Of a DNA stretch of 64,000 bases, positions 7,694-16,417 are shown one piece after another. Source of the stretch: CALEMW01 sp035447065 (GTDB lineage Bacteria; Krumholzibacteriota; Krumholzibacteriia; LZORAL124-64-63); contig DAOTGJ010000014.1 of the NCBI GenBank assembly GCA_035447065.1, positions 11,405 through 75,404 on the forward strand. The letters are read 5' to 3'. The notes below the pieces were generated by a model that was given only the letters and a program-made list of their open reading frames with translations, was not told where the DNA came from and made no database searches. Numbering within the stretch: the first letter of the stretch is position 1; every line of letters begins with the position of its first letter. Made by a program: the position numbers and the translations under genes.

Positions 7694-9468
7694 TCCGTCT
7701 CCCGCAACGCTTCCAGCTCTTCCCAGCGGGCATAGGTCGCGTCGAGCTCGGATTCCAGGGCTTCCAGCTCCTCGCGCACCGCGGCCACGGCGTCCCCCGC
7801 CTCCCGGTACAACTCCGGGTCGGCCAGACGGGCGTGGAGGGCGGCCCTGCGCTCCTCCAGGGCCTCCAGCTTCTCCGGCAGGGTCTCCAGCTCTCGCTCC
7901 TCCTTCCAGCGCAGCTTGCGCGGGCGGTCCGCAGCGGGACGGGGGGCCTCCTTGGGCTTGGCCTTGGGCTTGGCGTCGGCCTCGTCGGCGCCGCGGCGGG
8001 TGCGGCGCCAGTCGCTCCAGCCGCCCACGGTCTCGTGGAGCCCGTCGGGCGTGAAGACCAGGGTGCTGGTGGCCACGTGGTCCAGGAACTCGCGGTCGTG
8101 GCTGACCAGCAGCACGGTGCCGCCGTAGTCCAGCAGCAGCTCCTCCAGGAGCTCCAGGGTCTCCAGATCCAGATCGTTGGTGGGCTCGTCCAGGACCAGC
8201 AGGTTGGCGGGCTGGGTGAACAGGCGCGCCAGCAGCAGCCTGTTGCGCTCGCCGCCGGAGAGATGGGTGATGGGGGTGCGCAGGCGGTCCGGCGTGAACA
8301 GGAACTGCTTCAGGTAGCTGACGATGTGCAGGTCGCGGCCGCCGAAGCGCACGGTCTCCGGCCCGCCGGTCACGTTCTCGATGACCGATCGGCCCTCATC
8401 CAGCGCCTCGCGGTTCTGGTCGTAATAGGCCACCTGCAGGTTGGCGCCCCGTTCGGCCGTGCCGGCCCGGGGCGTCAGCTCGCCCAGGAGCAGGCGCAGC
8501 AGGGTGGTCTTGCCGCAGCCGTTGGGCCCCACCACGCCCAGCTTGTCGCCGCGCAGCACGGTGAGGTCCAGGCCGTCGATGACCGGATCCGCGCCGTAGC
8601 CGAACGTCAGCCCGCGGGCGCGGAAGACCAGCTTGCCGCCGCGCTCGCCCTCCTGGATCCCGAAGGTGGCGTTGTCCTGCTGCTCGCGTCGGGCGCGGCG
8701 TTCCTCGCGCATGGCCAGCAGGGCGCGCACGCGGCCCTCGTTGCGGGTGCGGCGCTCGCGCACGCCCTGGCGCACCCAGATCTCCTCCTGGGCCAGCTTC
8801 TTGTCGAACTCGGCCTGGCGCACGCTCTCCTCGCGCAGGGCCTCGTCGCGGCGGCGCAGGAAGGTGTCGTAGTCGCAGGTCCAGTCGCGCAGGCGGCCGC
8901 GGTCCAGCTCCAGGATGCGGCGGGCCAGGCGGCGCAGGAAGGCGCGGTCGTGGGTCACGAAGACCACCGCGCCGCGGAAGCGGCCCAGCAGCTCCTCCAC
9001 GCGGTCGATGGCCTCGATGTCCAGGTGGTTGGTGGGCTCGTCCAGCAGCAGCAGGTCCGGATCGCCGGCCATGGCGCGGGCCAGCAGGGCGCGGCGCAGG
9101 GCGCCGGTGGAGAGCGAGGCCACGTCGGCGTCGGGGTCCAGACCCACCTGATCGGCGGCCTGGTCGGCCTCGTGGGTGCGGGCCGCGTCGCCGCCCAGGC
9201 CCTGCAGGACCAGGTCGCGCACGCTGCCGCTCAGCCCCGCGGGCGGGCGCTGGGGCAGCACGCCCACGCGCAGGCCCTTGGTGCGGACCACCTCGCCCGC
9301 GTCGGGGGCGCGGCCGCCGGCCAGCAGATCCAGCAGGGTGCTCTTGCCCTCGCCGTTGCGGCCCACCAGGCAGATGCGCTCGCCCTTGGCGATGCGCAGG
9401 TCCACGCCGTCGAGCAGGGCGGGGCCGCCCAGGCGCAGGGTCACGGAGCTGAAGCTGATGAGATTCAT
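7690..9468 (-). CDS. ABC-F family ATPase (Uup-like), ribosome-associated
   Basis: 592 residues, no membrane segments, two ATP-binding cassettes joined by a linker, followed by a basic coiled-coil C-terminal domain (about 520-592), the architecture of Uup. Cassette 1 has Walker A 'GRNGEGKST' and Walker B 'LLLLDEPTNHLD'; cassette 2 has 'GPNGCGKTT', a canonical 'LSGGERNR' signature and 'LLVLDEPTNDLD'. The cassette 1 signature is unusual, 'LSTGALRR', with Thr replacing the first Gly. ABC-F proteins act on translating ribosomes or, for Uup, also bind branched DNA. The stop codon overlaps the second operator repeat of the microcompartment operon. A run of Lys/Pro/Ala (KPKAKPKEAPRP) precedes the coiled coil. 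Confidence 0.9.
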   Translation of the reverse strand: MNLISFSSVTLRLGGPALLDGVDLRIAKGERICLVGRNGEGKSTLLDLLAGGRAPDAGEVVRTKGLRVGVLPQRPPAGLSGSVRDLVLQGLGGDAARTHEADQAADQVGLDPDADVASLSTGALRRALLARAMAGDPDLLLLDEPTNHLDIEAIDRVEELLGRFRGAVVFVTHDRAFLRRLARRILELDRGRLRDWTCDYDTFLRRRDEALREESVRQAEFDKKLAQEEIWVRQGVRERRTRNEGRVRALLAMREERRARREQQDNATFGIQEGERGGKLVFRARGLTFGYGADPVIDGLDLTVLRGDKLGVVGPNGCGKTTLLRLLLGELTPRAGTAERGANLQVAYYDQNREALDEGRSVIENVTGGPETVRFGGRDLHIVSYLKQFLFTPDRLRTPITHLSGGERNRLLLARLFTQPANLLVLDEPTNDLDLETLELLEELLLDYGGTVLLVSHDREFLDHVATSTLVFTPDGLHETVGGWSDWRRTRRGADEADAKPKAKPKEAPRPAADRPRKLRWKEERELETLPEKLEALEERRAALHARLADPELYREAGDAVAAVREELEALESELDATYARWEELEALRETE

Positions 9469-9569
9469 GGGCTCCTATCAACCATCGGGACGCGTCCGCG
9501 TCAAGGCGGGGGTTGTGGTGCGCGGCGCCGGTAGGGCAGAATGGCGGCCAACCCCGACCGGAGGTCTCC

Positions 9570-10718
9570 ATGTTCCACGATGTTCCGCCCGGCCGCCACG
9601 TCTTCAGCACCGAGCACGGCCCCTGCGGCGTGGCCTGGACGGCCGCCGGCGTAGACCGGTTCGAGCTGCCGCACCGCGACGCCGCGGCGGCGGCCGCGGC
9701 CCTGGCCCGCCGCGCGCCCGACCGCCCGGACACCCCGCGTCCTCCCGCGCCGGTGCGGGATCTGGTCAAGCGGGTGCGCGCCCACCTGGCCGGCCGTCCG
9801 GACCCGTTCGCCGACGTGCCGCTGGACCTGGGATCGCGCACGCCCTTCGCCCGCGCCGTGGCCCAGGAGCTGCGCGCCGTGCCGCCGGGGTCCACGGTGA
9901 CCTACGGCGAGCTGGCCGCGCGCGCCGGCTCCCCGGGCGCCGCGCGCGCCGTGGGCGGCGTCATGGCCACCAACCCCACGCCCCTGCTGGTGCCCTGCCA
10001 CCGCGTGCTGCCCGGCGGCCGCGGCGCCGGCGCCTTCTCCGGGCCGGGCGGGCCGCGGCAGAAGGAGCACCTGCTGCTGGTGGAAGGCGTGGTGCTGGAC
10101 CCGCAGCTGGCCGCCGCCTACGCCCACCTCACGCGCGCGGACCGCCGCCTGGGCCGGCTCATCACGCGCTACGGACCGTACGCGCCGGGCTTCGGCAGCG
10201 GCGAGGATCCGTGGGTGATCCTGGTGACCAGCATCGTGCATCAGCAGCTCTCGCTGAAGGCGGCGGGCACCATCCTGAACCGCGTGAAGGCGCTGACCCC
10301 CGGCGACGGCCCGCCCACGCCGCGCCGGATGGCCCGCCTGGACGACGACGCCCTGCGCGGCTGCGGCCTCTCGCGCGCCAAGGTGTCGTTCCTGAAGGAC
10401 CTGGCGGCCCGCGTGCTGGACGGCCGCCTGGACCTGGCGTCCCTGGACACCATGAGCGACGAGGAGGCCGTGACCGCCCTGACCGCGGTGAAGGGCATCG
10501 GCACGTGGACGGCGCAGATGGCCCTCATCTTCCACCTGGGCCGCCTGGACGTGTGGCCCGTGGGCGACCTGGGCATGCGCAACGGGCTGAGGCTGCACCT
10601 GGGGCTGGACGAGGCGCCCGACGAGAAGGCCGCCGGTCCGCTGGGCGACCGCTACGCTCCGTACCGCTCGTTGGCGGCCTGGTATCTCTGGGCGTTGGTG
10701 GATGGAGAGCCGATCTGA
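9570..10718 (+). CDS. O6-alkylguanine-DNA methyltransferase / AlkA-type 3-methyladenine glycosylase fusion
   Basis: 382 residues joining two alkylation-repair enzymes. Residues 1-175 are an MGMT/Ogt domain with acceptor Cys143 in 'VPCHRV' and the upstream helix 'PPGSTVTYGELAARAG'. Residues 185-382 are an HhH-GPD glycosylase of the AlkA family, with 'VHQQLSLKAA', the helix-hairpin-helix 'VKGIGTWTAQM' and the following 'VWPVGDLGM' carrying the catalytic Asp. One protein would thus repair O6-alkylguanine directly and excise N-alkylpurines. The start at 9570 has GGAGG six bases upstream; the frame extends 19 codons further without homology. Single gene, divergent from the ABC-F gene. Confidence 0.92.
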   Translation: MFHDVPPGRHVFSTEHGPCGVAWTAAGVDRFELPHRDAAAAAAALARRAPDRPDTPRPPAPVRDLVKRVRAHLAGRPDPFADVPLDLGSRTPFARAVAQELRAVPPGSTVTYGELAARAGSPGAARAVGGVMATNPTPLLVPCHRVLPGGRGAGAFSGPGGPRQKEHLLLVEGVVLDPQLAAAYAHLTRADRRLGRLITRYGPYAPGFGSGEDPWVILVTSIVHQQLSLKAAGTILNRVKALTPGDGPPTPRRMARLDDDALRGCGLSRAKVSFLKDLAARVLDGRLDLASLDTMSDEEAVTALTAVKGIGTWTAQMALIFHLGRLDVWPVGDLGMRNGLRLHLGLDEAPDEKAAGPLGDRYAPYRSLAAWYLWALVDGEPI

Positions 10719-10799
10719 GCCGGTGGACAGAGGCCGGATCGGGTCCGTACCCTTGGGGATATCGCCACCCGGATCTCTGCAGAGGAAAAGGGACCGACC

Positions 10800-13028
10800 A
10801 TGACCTGCCTGCGGCTCCGATTCATGATCCTGCTGCTGCTCGCCCTCGTCGGCTGCGCCCGCCAGGCGCCGCCGCCGCTCACCACGCCGGAGCGGGTCCT
10901 CGCGTCCCGCTTCACGTCCGTGGACCTGGAGACCTTCCTGGCGCTGCCCGATGCGGAGCGCCGGGCGCGCGCCCAGGCGGCCGATTCCGACTTCAGCGCC
11001 GTGCTGCTGCACCGCACGCGCCTGGAGGAGCAGCGGCGCTTCGAGCAGTACAGCGACGGCCTGCACGGCAACACCGCCCAGTTCACGCCCAATCCCGCCG
11101 ACGAGACCGTGACCGACCGTCTGATCCGGAAGCTCCACCGCGCCACCTCCGTGGATCCCAGCTTCGCGGAAGCCTGGTGGGAGCTGGGGGACGATCTCCT
11201 GCTCATCGGCGATCCCGTCCGGGCCCGCGCCGCCTTCCTCTCCGGCCTGCGCGCCGCGCCGCATGACGGCCGCCCATCGTCCCTGGAAGATCTGCCCGAC
11301 GCCCTGCGCGTGGGGGCGGCCTGGGCCTGCCGCGACCAGGGCGAGCCGGAGCGGGGCCTGGCCCTGGTCCTGGACGTGCCGCCCGCGTCGGTCCATGCCC
11401 GCGAGGCGCTGCTGCTGCGCGGCCTGCTGCTGGCCGACGCCGGCCGCTTCCATGAGGCCTGGGACGTGGCCATGGCCCTGGAGGCCGCCGTCTTCCCGCA
11501 CCGCAGCTACCTGCGCATGGGGTTCGGCACCACGCGGTCGGGTTACCAGCGCCGCTGGATCCAGGCCTGCGCCTGGCTGGGGCAGGGCGAGCCCGGCATG
11601 GCGCGCCACGCCCTGGGCGACCTGAACATGACCCAGGGCGACCGCCCCTTCATGCGCCGCTTCTGGGACGACGTGGGCCTGGTCTGCGAGCTGACCGGGA
11701 ACGTGGACGAGGCGGCCCAGTGCTACGGCCTGGCCCTGGTGGGCGACCGCGAGCGCCTGCCCTTCGTGCCATGGGAGGCGTACAGCGTGCCTCCGATCAT
11801 CGGCGGCCATCCCAGCCTGCGGCTGCCGTTCTTCACCGTGTTCGAGACCAACCGCTACGCGGGGTCGCCCTTCGCCTTCGCCGTGCAGCTCATGATCGAC
11901 ACGGCCAACGCGGAGGATCCCGCGCGCCGAGCCGATCTGGCCGCGCTGGCCGACGCGGCCTGGTCGCGCAACATGCGCCGCGGCGTGCGGCCCCTGGAGT
12001 CCCAGGCCCTGCGCGGCCGCACCCGCTCCTACGCCGGCGACATGGCGGGAGCGGAGGCGGATCTGCGCGAGGCCTGCGCCGCGCTCGCCGCCCGCGGCAC
12101 TCCCGACGGCGAGAGCCTCATGCTCCTGGGCCTGCTGCTCCTGCAGCAGCAGCGGGCCGGCGAGGCCGCGCCCTATCTGGCCCAGGCCACCGCCGTGGAC
12201 AGCACCCTGGCCGGCGCCTGGCGCGGGCTGGGCGCCGCCCTGGCCACCGCCGGCGACGGCGCCGGCGCCCTGGCCGCCATGGACCGCGCCGTGGACCTGG
12301 AGCCCGGCAACTCGTCGGGCTGGTACAACCGCGGCCTGCTCCAGGCCGGACGCGGCCGATGGGCGGAGGCGCTGGTGGACCTGGAGCTCGCCACGCGCCT
12401 GGCCCCCTGGAACCAGGACGCCCGGGACCTCCTGCAGCGCGCCGCCTCCGAGCTGCGGCGCGAGGGCCGGCAGGCGGAGCTGGCCGCCTCCGGCGCGGAG
12501 GCCGCCCGGCTGGCCGCCGCCAATCCCACCCTGGCCGCCGGCGGCGTGGACGACCGCCCCGGCGCGGTCCTGCTCGGAGGAACGCGCGGCCCCCGCGAGG
12601 CCGCGCCGCGCGTGGACTACGCGGCTCGTGCGGAGGAGCTCATCGCCGACCTCGCCGCGGCCGACGATCCCGACCTGCGCCGGCAGCTCGCCGACGCCTA
12701 CCTCCACCTGGGCCGCGCGGACGAGGCCGCCGCCCTGGTGGCCCGCGCCGAGCCGTCCGCCGTGCCGCCCCTGGACGACCTGCTCATCCTCCTGCGCGCC
12801 GACCGCAGCCGCGGCGTGGCCGACCGCGCCGCCGGCCTGGTGGACCGCATGGACGACGGCTCCCTGCCCGACGACCCCGAGCTCTGGTCCCTGGTGGCCC
12901 TGACCTGCCTGGACGCCGGCCGCGATGACGCCGGCCGCCGCGCTCTGGACAAGGCCGTGGCCCTGGACCCGGCCAACGACGGGCTGCGCCTCTACCGGAA
13001 CTTCCTGAGCGGGAGCGACGGCCGGTGA
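10800..13028 (+). CDS. TPR-repeat lipoprotein
   Basis: 742 residues. A signal peptide with lipobox LVGC (Cys19) makes it a lipoprotein. After a Pro-rich stretch come helical repeats through most of the chain; clear tetratricopeptide units are seen near 95-140 ('FAEAWWELGDDLLLIGDP'), 430-530 ('AWRGLGAALATAGDG', 'SGWYNRGLLQAGRGRW') and again in the last 130 residues. No catalytic motif was found. It is coupled by a GTGA overlap to the following outer-membrane protein, so the two probably act together at the envelope, for example as an assembly scaffold; function unknown. AGAGGAAAAGGGA lies before the ATG. Confidence 0.85.
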   Translation: MTCLRLRFMILLLLALVGCARQAPPPLTTPERVLASRFTSVDLETFLALPDAERRARAQAADSDFSAVLLHRTRLEEQRRFEQYSDGLHGNTAQFTPNPADETVTDRLIRKLHRATSVDPSFAEAWWELGDDLLLIGDPVRARAAFLSGLRAAPHDGRPSSLEDLPDALRVGAAWACRDQGEPERGLALVLDVPPASVHAREALLLRGLLLADAGRFHEAWDVAMALEAAVFPHRSYLRMGFGTTRSGYQRRWIQACAWLGQGEPGMARHALGDLNMTQGDRPFMRRFWDDVGLVCELTGNVDEAAQCYGLALVGDRERLPFVPWEAYSVPPIIGGHPSLRLPFFTVFETNRYAGSPFAFAVQLMIDTANAEDPARRADLAALADAAWSRNMRRGVRPLESQALRGRTRSYAGDMAGAEADLREACAALAARGTPDGESLMLLGLLLLQQQRAGEAAPYLAQATAVDSTLAGAWRGLGAALATAGDGAGALAAMDRAVDLEPGNSSGWYNRGLLQAGRGRWAEALVDLELATRLAPWNQDARDLLQRAASELRREGRQAELAASGAEAARLAAANPTLAAGGVDDRPGAVLLGGTRGPREAAPRVDYAARAEELIADLAAADDPDLRRQLADAYLHLGRADEAAALVARAEPSAVPPLDDLLILLRADRSRGVADRAAGLVDRMDDGSLPDDPELWSLVALTCLDAGRDDAGRRALDKAVALDPANDGLRLYRNFLSGSDGR

Positions 13029-14035
13029 ACCGCCTCCTCGTGGCGGGCCTGCTGCTCCTGGCGACCGTGGCCGACGCCCACGATGCGGCCGAGTTCGCGG
13101 ACACCTCGCCGCGCACCCCGGACGCCGTGCGCCTGGAGCAGGTGCTCAGCGCAATGGAGTCGGGCCAGGTCCTGCGCGTGCACGCGTCCGGAGTCGTGCA
13201 GGAGGGCACGTTCGTCACCCGCGACGGCGGCGACGTGCTCCTGGACACCGTCGCGGGCCGCGTGCGCATCCCCGTGGACGGCATCCGCGGCCTCGCCGCC
13301 CACGGCCGCTTCACCGGCTGGGCCGCGCGGCGCGGCGCCGTGGGCGGCGGCATCCTGCTGGGAGCCTACGGCCTGATGCTGGGCGCTGTGATCTCCGCCG
13401 ACGATGACGGCTCGGTGCCCGTCCTGGGCGCCATCGGCCTGGTGGGCGGCGCGGTGGCCGGCGGTGCGGTGGGTGGTCTGGCGGGCGCCGCGTTCCCGCG
13501 CTGGCGCGTTCTTTGGGGCGTCCTGCCCCGGGATGCGGTCGAGCCGCGGGAGGACTCCGCCGTGACCGGCGGTTTCGCCCTGGGCGCGGGCTGGTCCGCG
13601 GCTCTGGGCGGCGCCGGCGACGGCGGCCTGGCGTGGCAGGCCCAGCTCCGCATCCGCACGTCGTCGGGTCTGGCGCACGGCCTGGAGCTGATGCACGCCC
13701 GGCCGGGGCCGGCGCGGCAGGAGTATCCCAGCCCGCCCGGCGGCGCGCCGGCCTTCGAACCCGCCGCCCGCCTCACCCAGGCCGGCTGGCGGGCGGAGAT
13801 GCCCCTGGTCGGCGCCGCGAGCGCCATGGCGCCGTTCCTCAGCGGCGGCGTGGGGACCTACTTCTGGCAGGACACCTACCTGGGCTACAGCCTGGGGGCC
13901 GGCCTGCGCGTGGAGCCGCGGCCGGGTCGGTCGGGCCTGGTGCTGGAGGCGCGCCGCCACGACAACCTGCAGAACCTCACCGAGACCGATCCCGCCCACT
14001 GGACGGCCACCGCCTCGCTGGCCTGGAGCTGGTAG
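13025..14035 (+). CDS. Secreted, probably outer-membrane protein with glycine-rich hydrophobic hairpin
   Basis: 336 residues with a signal peptide (to about residue 19, ADAHDAAE). Residues 40-90 form a beta-rich segment resembling a small SH3/LSm-like domain ('HASGVVQEGTFVTRDGG'). Two Gly/Ala-rich hydrophobic helices follow (about 103-125 and 136-158, 'GGAVAGGAVGGLAGAAF'), like glycine-zipper proteins. The rest alternates polar and hydrophobic residues and ends in an aromatic (SLAWSW), as in outer-membrane beta-barrels. GTG is the start because it overlaps the preceding TGA. I do not recognise the family. Partner of the TPR lipoprotein by coupling. Confidence 0.75.
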   Translation: MNRLLVAGLLLLATVADAHDAAEFADTSPRTPDAVRLEQVLSAMESGQVLRVHASGVVQEGTFVTRDGGDVLLDTVAGRVRIPVDGIRGLAAHGRFTGWAARRGAVGGGILLGAYGLMLGAVISADDDGSVPVLGAIGLVGGAVAGGAVGGLAGAAFPRWRVLWGVLPRDAVEPREDSAVTGGFALGAGWSAALGGAGDGGLAWQAQLRIRTSSGLAHGLELMHARPGPARQEYPSPPGGAPAFEPAARLTQAGWRAEMPLVGAASAMAPFLSGGVGTYFWQDTYLGYSLGAGLRVEPRPGRSGLVLEARRHDNLQNLTETDPAHWTATASLAWSW

Positions 14036-14041
14036 CCGGAA

Positions 14042-14079
14042 CGCGGCGCGCCGCCCCCGGCAGGAGGCGGCGCGCCGCG
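14042..14079. terminator. 14-bp perfect GC hairpin between convergent genes
   Basis: Arms 14042-14055 and 14066-14079 pair perfectly around a 10-base loop. No T-run follows on either side, so it would act as a bidirectional transcript end or RNA stabiliser rather than a classic terminator. Confidence 0.55.
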
Positions 14080-14098
14080 GCGGAGCCTCGCCCGTCCG

Positions 14099-16204
14099 CT
14101 ATTCCACGCCCGCCATCTTCAGCAGGAACGCGTACATCAGCGCCGTCTCCTGATGCCTCCGGAAGCGCCCCGAGGCGCCGCCGTGGCCCGCCTCCATGTT
14201 CGTCTGGAACAGGAGCAGATGGTCGTCGGTCTTCAGAGCGCGCAGCTTGGCCGTCCACTTGGCGGGCTCCCAGTACTGCACCTGGGAATCGTGCAGGCCG
14301 GTCATGATCAGCAGGTGGGGGTACTCCTGCGCCGTCACGTTGTCGTAGGGCGAATAGCCGAGCATGTACTCGTAGGACTCGCGCTCGTTGGGGTTGCCCC
14401 ATTCGTCGTACTCGAAGGTGGTCAGGGGGATGGTCTCGTCCAGCATGGTGGTGACCACGTCCACGAAGGGCACCTGGGCCACGGCGGCGTGGAAGAGGTC
14501 CGGCGCCATGTTGACCACGGCGCCCACGAGCAGGCCGCCGGCGCTGCCGCCCAGGCAGGAGAGGCGCGCGGGGGCGGCGTAGCCCTGGGCCACCAGGGCG
14601 CGGCCGCAGTCGATGAAGTCCGTGAACGTGTTCATCTTCTTGAGCAGCTTGCCGTCGTCGTACCAGCGGCGGCCCATCTCCTCGCCGCCGCGGATGTGGG
14701 CGATGGCGTAGGTGAAGCCGCGGTCCAGCAGGCTCAGGCGCGCGGAGCTGAACGACGGCTCCATGCTGGCGCCGTAGCTGCCGTAGCCGTAGAGCAGCAG
14801 CGGCGCGGTGCCGTCCACCGGGGTGTCGGTGCGGCGGACCAGGCTGACCGGCACCAGCGCGCCGTCGCGGGCGGGGATCATCAGGCGCTCGGTCACGTAG
14901 CGGGCGGGGTCGAAGTCGCCCACCACCACGTCGCGCTTGAGCAGCGTGGTCTCGCCCGTGCGCATGTCGTAGTCGTACGTGGATTCCGGCGTGGTCATGG
15001 ACTCGTAGCCCAGGCGCAGCAGGTGGGAGTCGGGCTCGCGGTTGTCGGCGGTCCAGATGGCGTAGGCGGTCTCGCCCAGGTCGATCTCGCGGGACACGCC
15101 GGTGGCGCGGTCGATCACGCGCAGTCGGCGCAGGCCGTCGCGGCGCTCCAGCACGGCGATCCAGTCGTGGAAGAGCACGGCGCGCATGAAGAGCACGTCG
15201 TCGCGGTGGGGGACCACGTCCTCCCAGGCCGACGGGTCCGCCTCCGGCGCGCGCACCAGGCGGAAGTTGCGTGCGTCCTTGTTGGTGCGGATGTACCAGT
15301 GGCCGTCCAGGTGGTCCACGGCGTGCTCGTGATCGCGCTCGCGGGGCAGCAGCACGCGGGGCTCGCCCTCGGGGTGCTGCGCGTCGATGACCAGGGTCTC
15401 CGTGCTCAGGGTCTGGTCCGATTCGATGAGCACCCAGCGGCGGGACATGGTCTTGTCCAGGCCCACGTTGAAGGTCTCGTCGTTCTCCTGGAAGACCAGC
15501 GCGTCGGCGGCAGGGTCCGTGCCCAGCACGTGGCGCCACACCTGGTAGGAGCGCAGGGTCTGCGGATCCTTGCGGGTGTAGAAGAGGGTGCGGCCGTCCT
15601 CGGCCCAGACCAGGTTGGGCGTGGCGTCCTCCAGCACGTCGGGCAGCATCTCGCCCGTGCGCAGGTCCTTGAAGCGGACGGTGTAGATGCGGCGGCCCAC
15701 GGCGTCTTCGGCCCAGGCCAGCACGTGGCCGTCGGAGCTCACGTCGGCGCCGGACACCTGGAAGAACCCGTGGCCGGCGGCCAGCAGGTTCACGTCCAGC
15801 ATGACCTGCTCGGGGGCGTCGGGCACGTCGGCGCGGCGCACGTACACCGGGTACTCGCGGCCCTCCTCGTAGCGGCGCGAGTACCACCAGCCGCCCTCGC
15901 GCACGGGCACGCTGTCGTCATCGGGCTGGATGCGGCCCACGATCTCCTGGTAGAGGGTCTCGCGCAGGTCGGCCCAGGGGGCGGTCACGGCGTCGGCGTA
16001 GGCGTTCTCGGCCTCGAGGTAGGCGGTGACCTCCGGGTCCTCGCGCTCGCGCAGCCAGTAGTAGTCGTCGGTGCGGGTGTGGCCGAACTCCTCGAACACC
16101 ACGGGCTCGATCTTGGCCACGGGCGGCGCGGGGTCGTGGGCGGCGGGGCCGCAGCCGGCAAGCTGGATCGTCAAGAGCAGGACCACCGGGGACAGGGTGC
16201 GCAT
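14099..16204 (-). CDS. Oligopeptidase B / prolyl oligopeptidase family (S9A) lipoprotein
   Basis: 701 residues. Signal peptide with lipobox LAGC (Cys18), so anchored to a membrane facing the periplasm or outside. An N-terminal seven-bladed propeller (about 75-440) gates an alpha/beta-hydrolase domain. Nucleophile Ser554 in 'CLGGSAGG', with the acid in 'TGLHDSQVQYWEP' and the His in 'GHGGASGRF' completing the triad. It matches PtrB-like enzymes, which cut short peptides after basic residues; 'YGSYGASMEPSFSS' is typical of that group. Oligopeptidase B is often cytoplasmic, so the lipoprotein form implies peptide scavenging in the envelope. It is monocistronic and convergent with the outer-membrane protein gene. 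Confidence 0.92.
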   Translation of the reverse strand: MRTLSPVVLLLTIQLAGCGPAAHDPAPPVAKIEPVVFEEFGHTRTDDYYWLREREDPEVTAYLEAENAYADAVTAPWADLRETLYQEIVGRIQPDDDSVPVREGGWWYSRRYEEGREYPVYVRRADVPDAPEQVMLDVNLLAAGHGFFQVSGADVSSDGHVLAWAEDAVGRRIYTVRFKDLRTGEMLPDVLEDATPNLVWAEDGRTLFYTRKDPQTLRSYQVWRHVLGTDPAADALVFQENDETFNVGLDKTMSRRWVLIESDQTLSTETLVIDAQHPEGEPRVLLPRERDHEHAVDHLDGHWYIRTNKDARNFRLVRAPEADPSAWEDVVPHRDDVLFMRAVLFHDWIAVLERRDGLRRLRVIDRATGVSREIDLGETAYAIWTADNREPDSHLLRLGYESMTTPESTYDYDMRTGETTLLKRDVVVGDFDPARYVTERLMIPARDGALVPVSLVRRTDTPVDGTAPLLLYGYGSYGASMEPSFSSARLSLLDRGFTYAIAHIRGGEEMGRRWYDDGKLLKKMNTFTDFIDCGRALVAQGYAAPARLSCLGGSAGGLLVGAVVNMAPDLFHAAVAQVPFVDVVTTMLDETIPLTTFEYDEWGNPNERESYEYMLGYSPYDNVTAQEYPHLLIMTGLHDSQVQYWEPAKWTAKLRALKTDDHLLLFQTNMEAGHGGASGRFRRHQETALMYAFLLKMAGVE

Positions 16205-16417
16205 GAGGTCACCTCAGGGGTTGGGGAGGCGAAGCGGAGCCGACAGTCTACCGGCGCCGGTGCGGCGGGGCAAGACGGCGTCGGCAGAACCGGACACCGT
16301 CGGCTGGGTACGCGGCCCGCGGACGCGGGTTGCGCCTCCGCCCGTGACGACGGCGGCGGCGTGCGGTAGGCTGCGGTCGCCCGCACCGTTTCCGATCCGC
16401 AGCCAAGGACGGCGTCC

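Noticed and set aside
9501..12707. A 1068-codon open frame on the minus strand across the MGMT-AlkA and TPR lipoprotein genes
   Set aside because: Low-complexity Gly/Ala/Gln/His-rich translation without domains; an antisense shadow typical of very GC-rich coding DNA. The plus-strand genes have clear families, signal peptides and ribosome sites.
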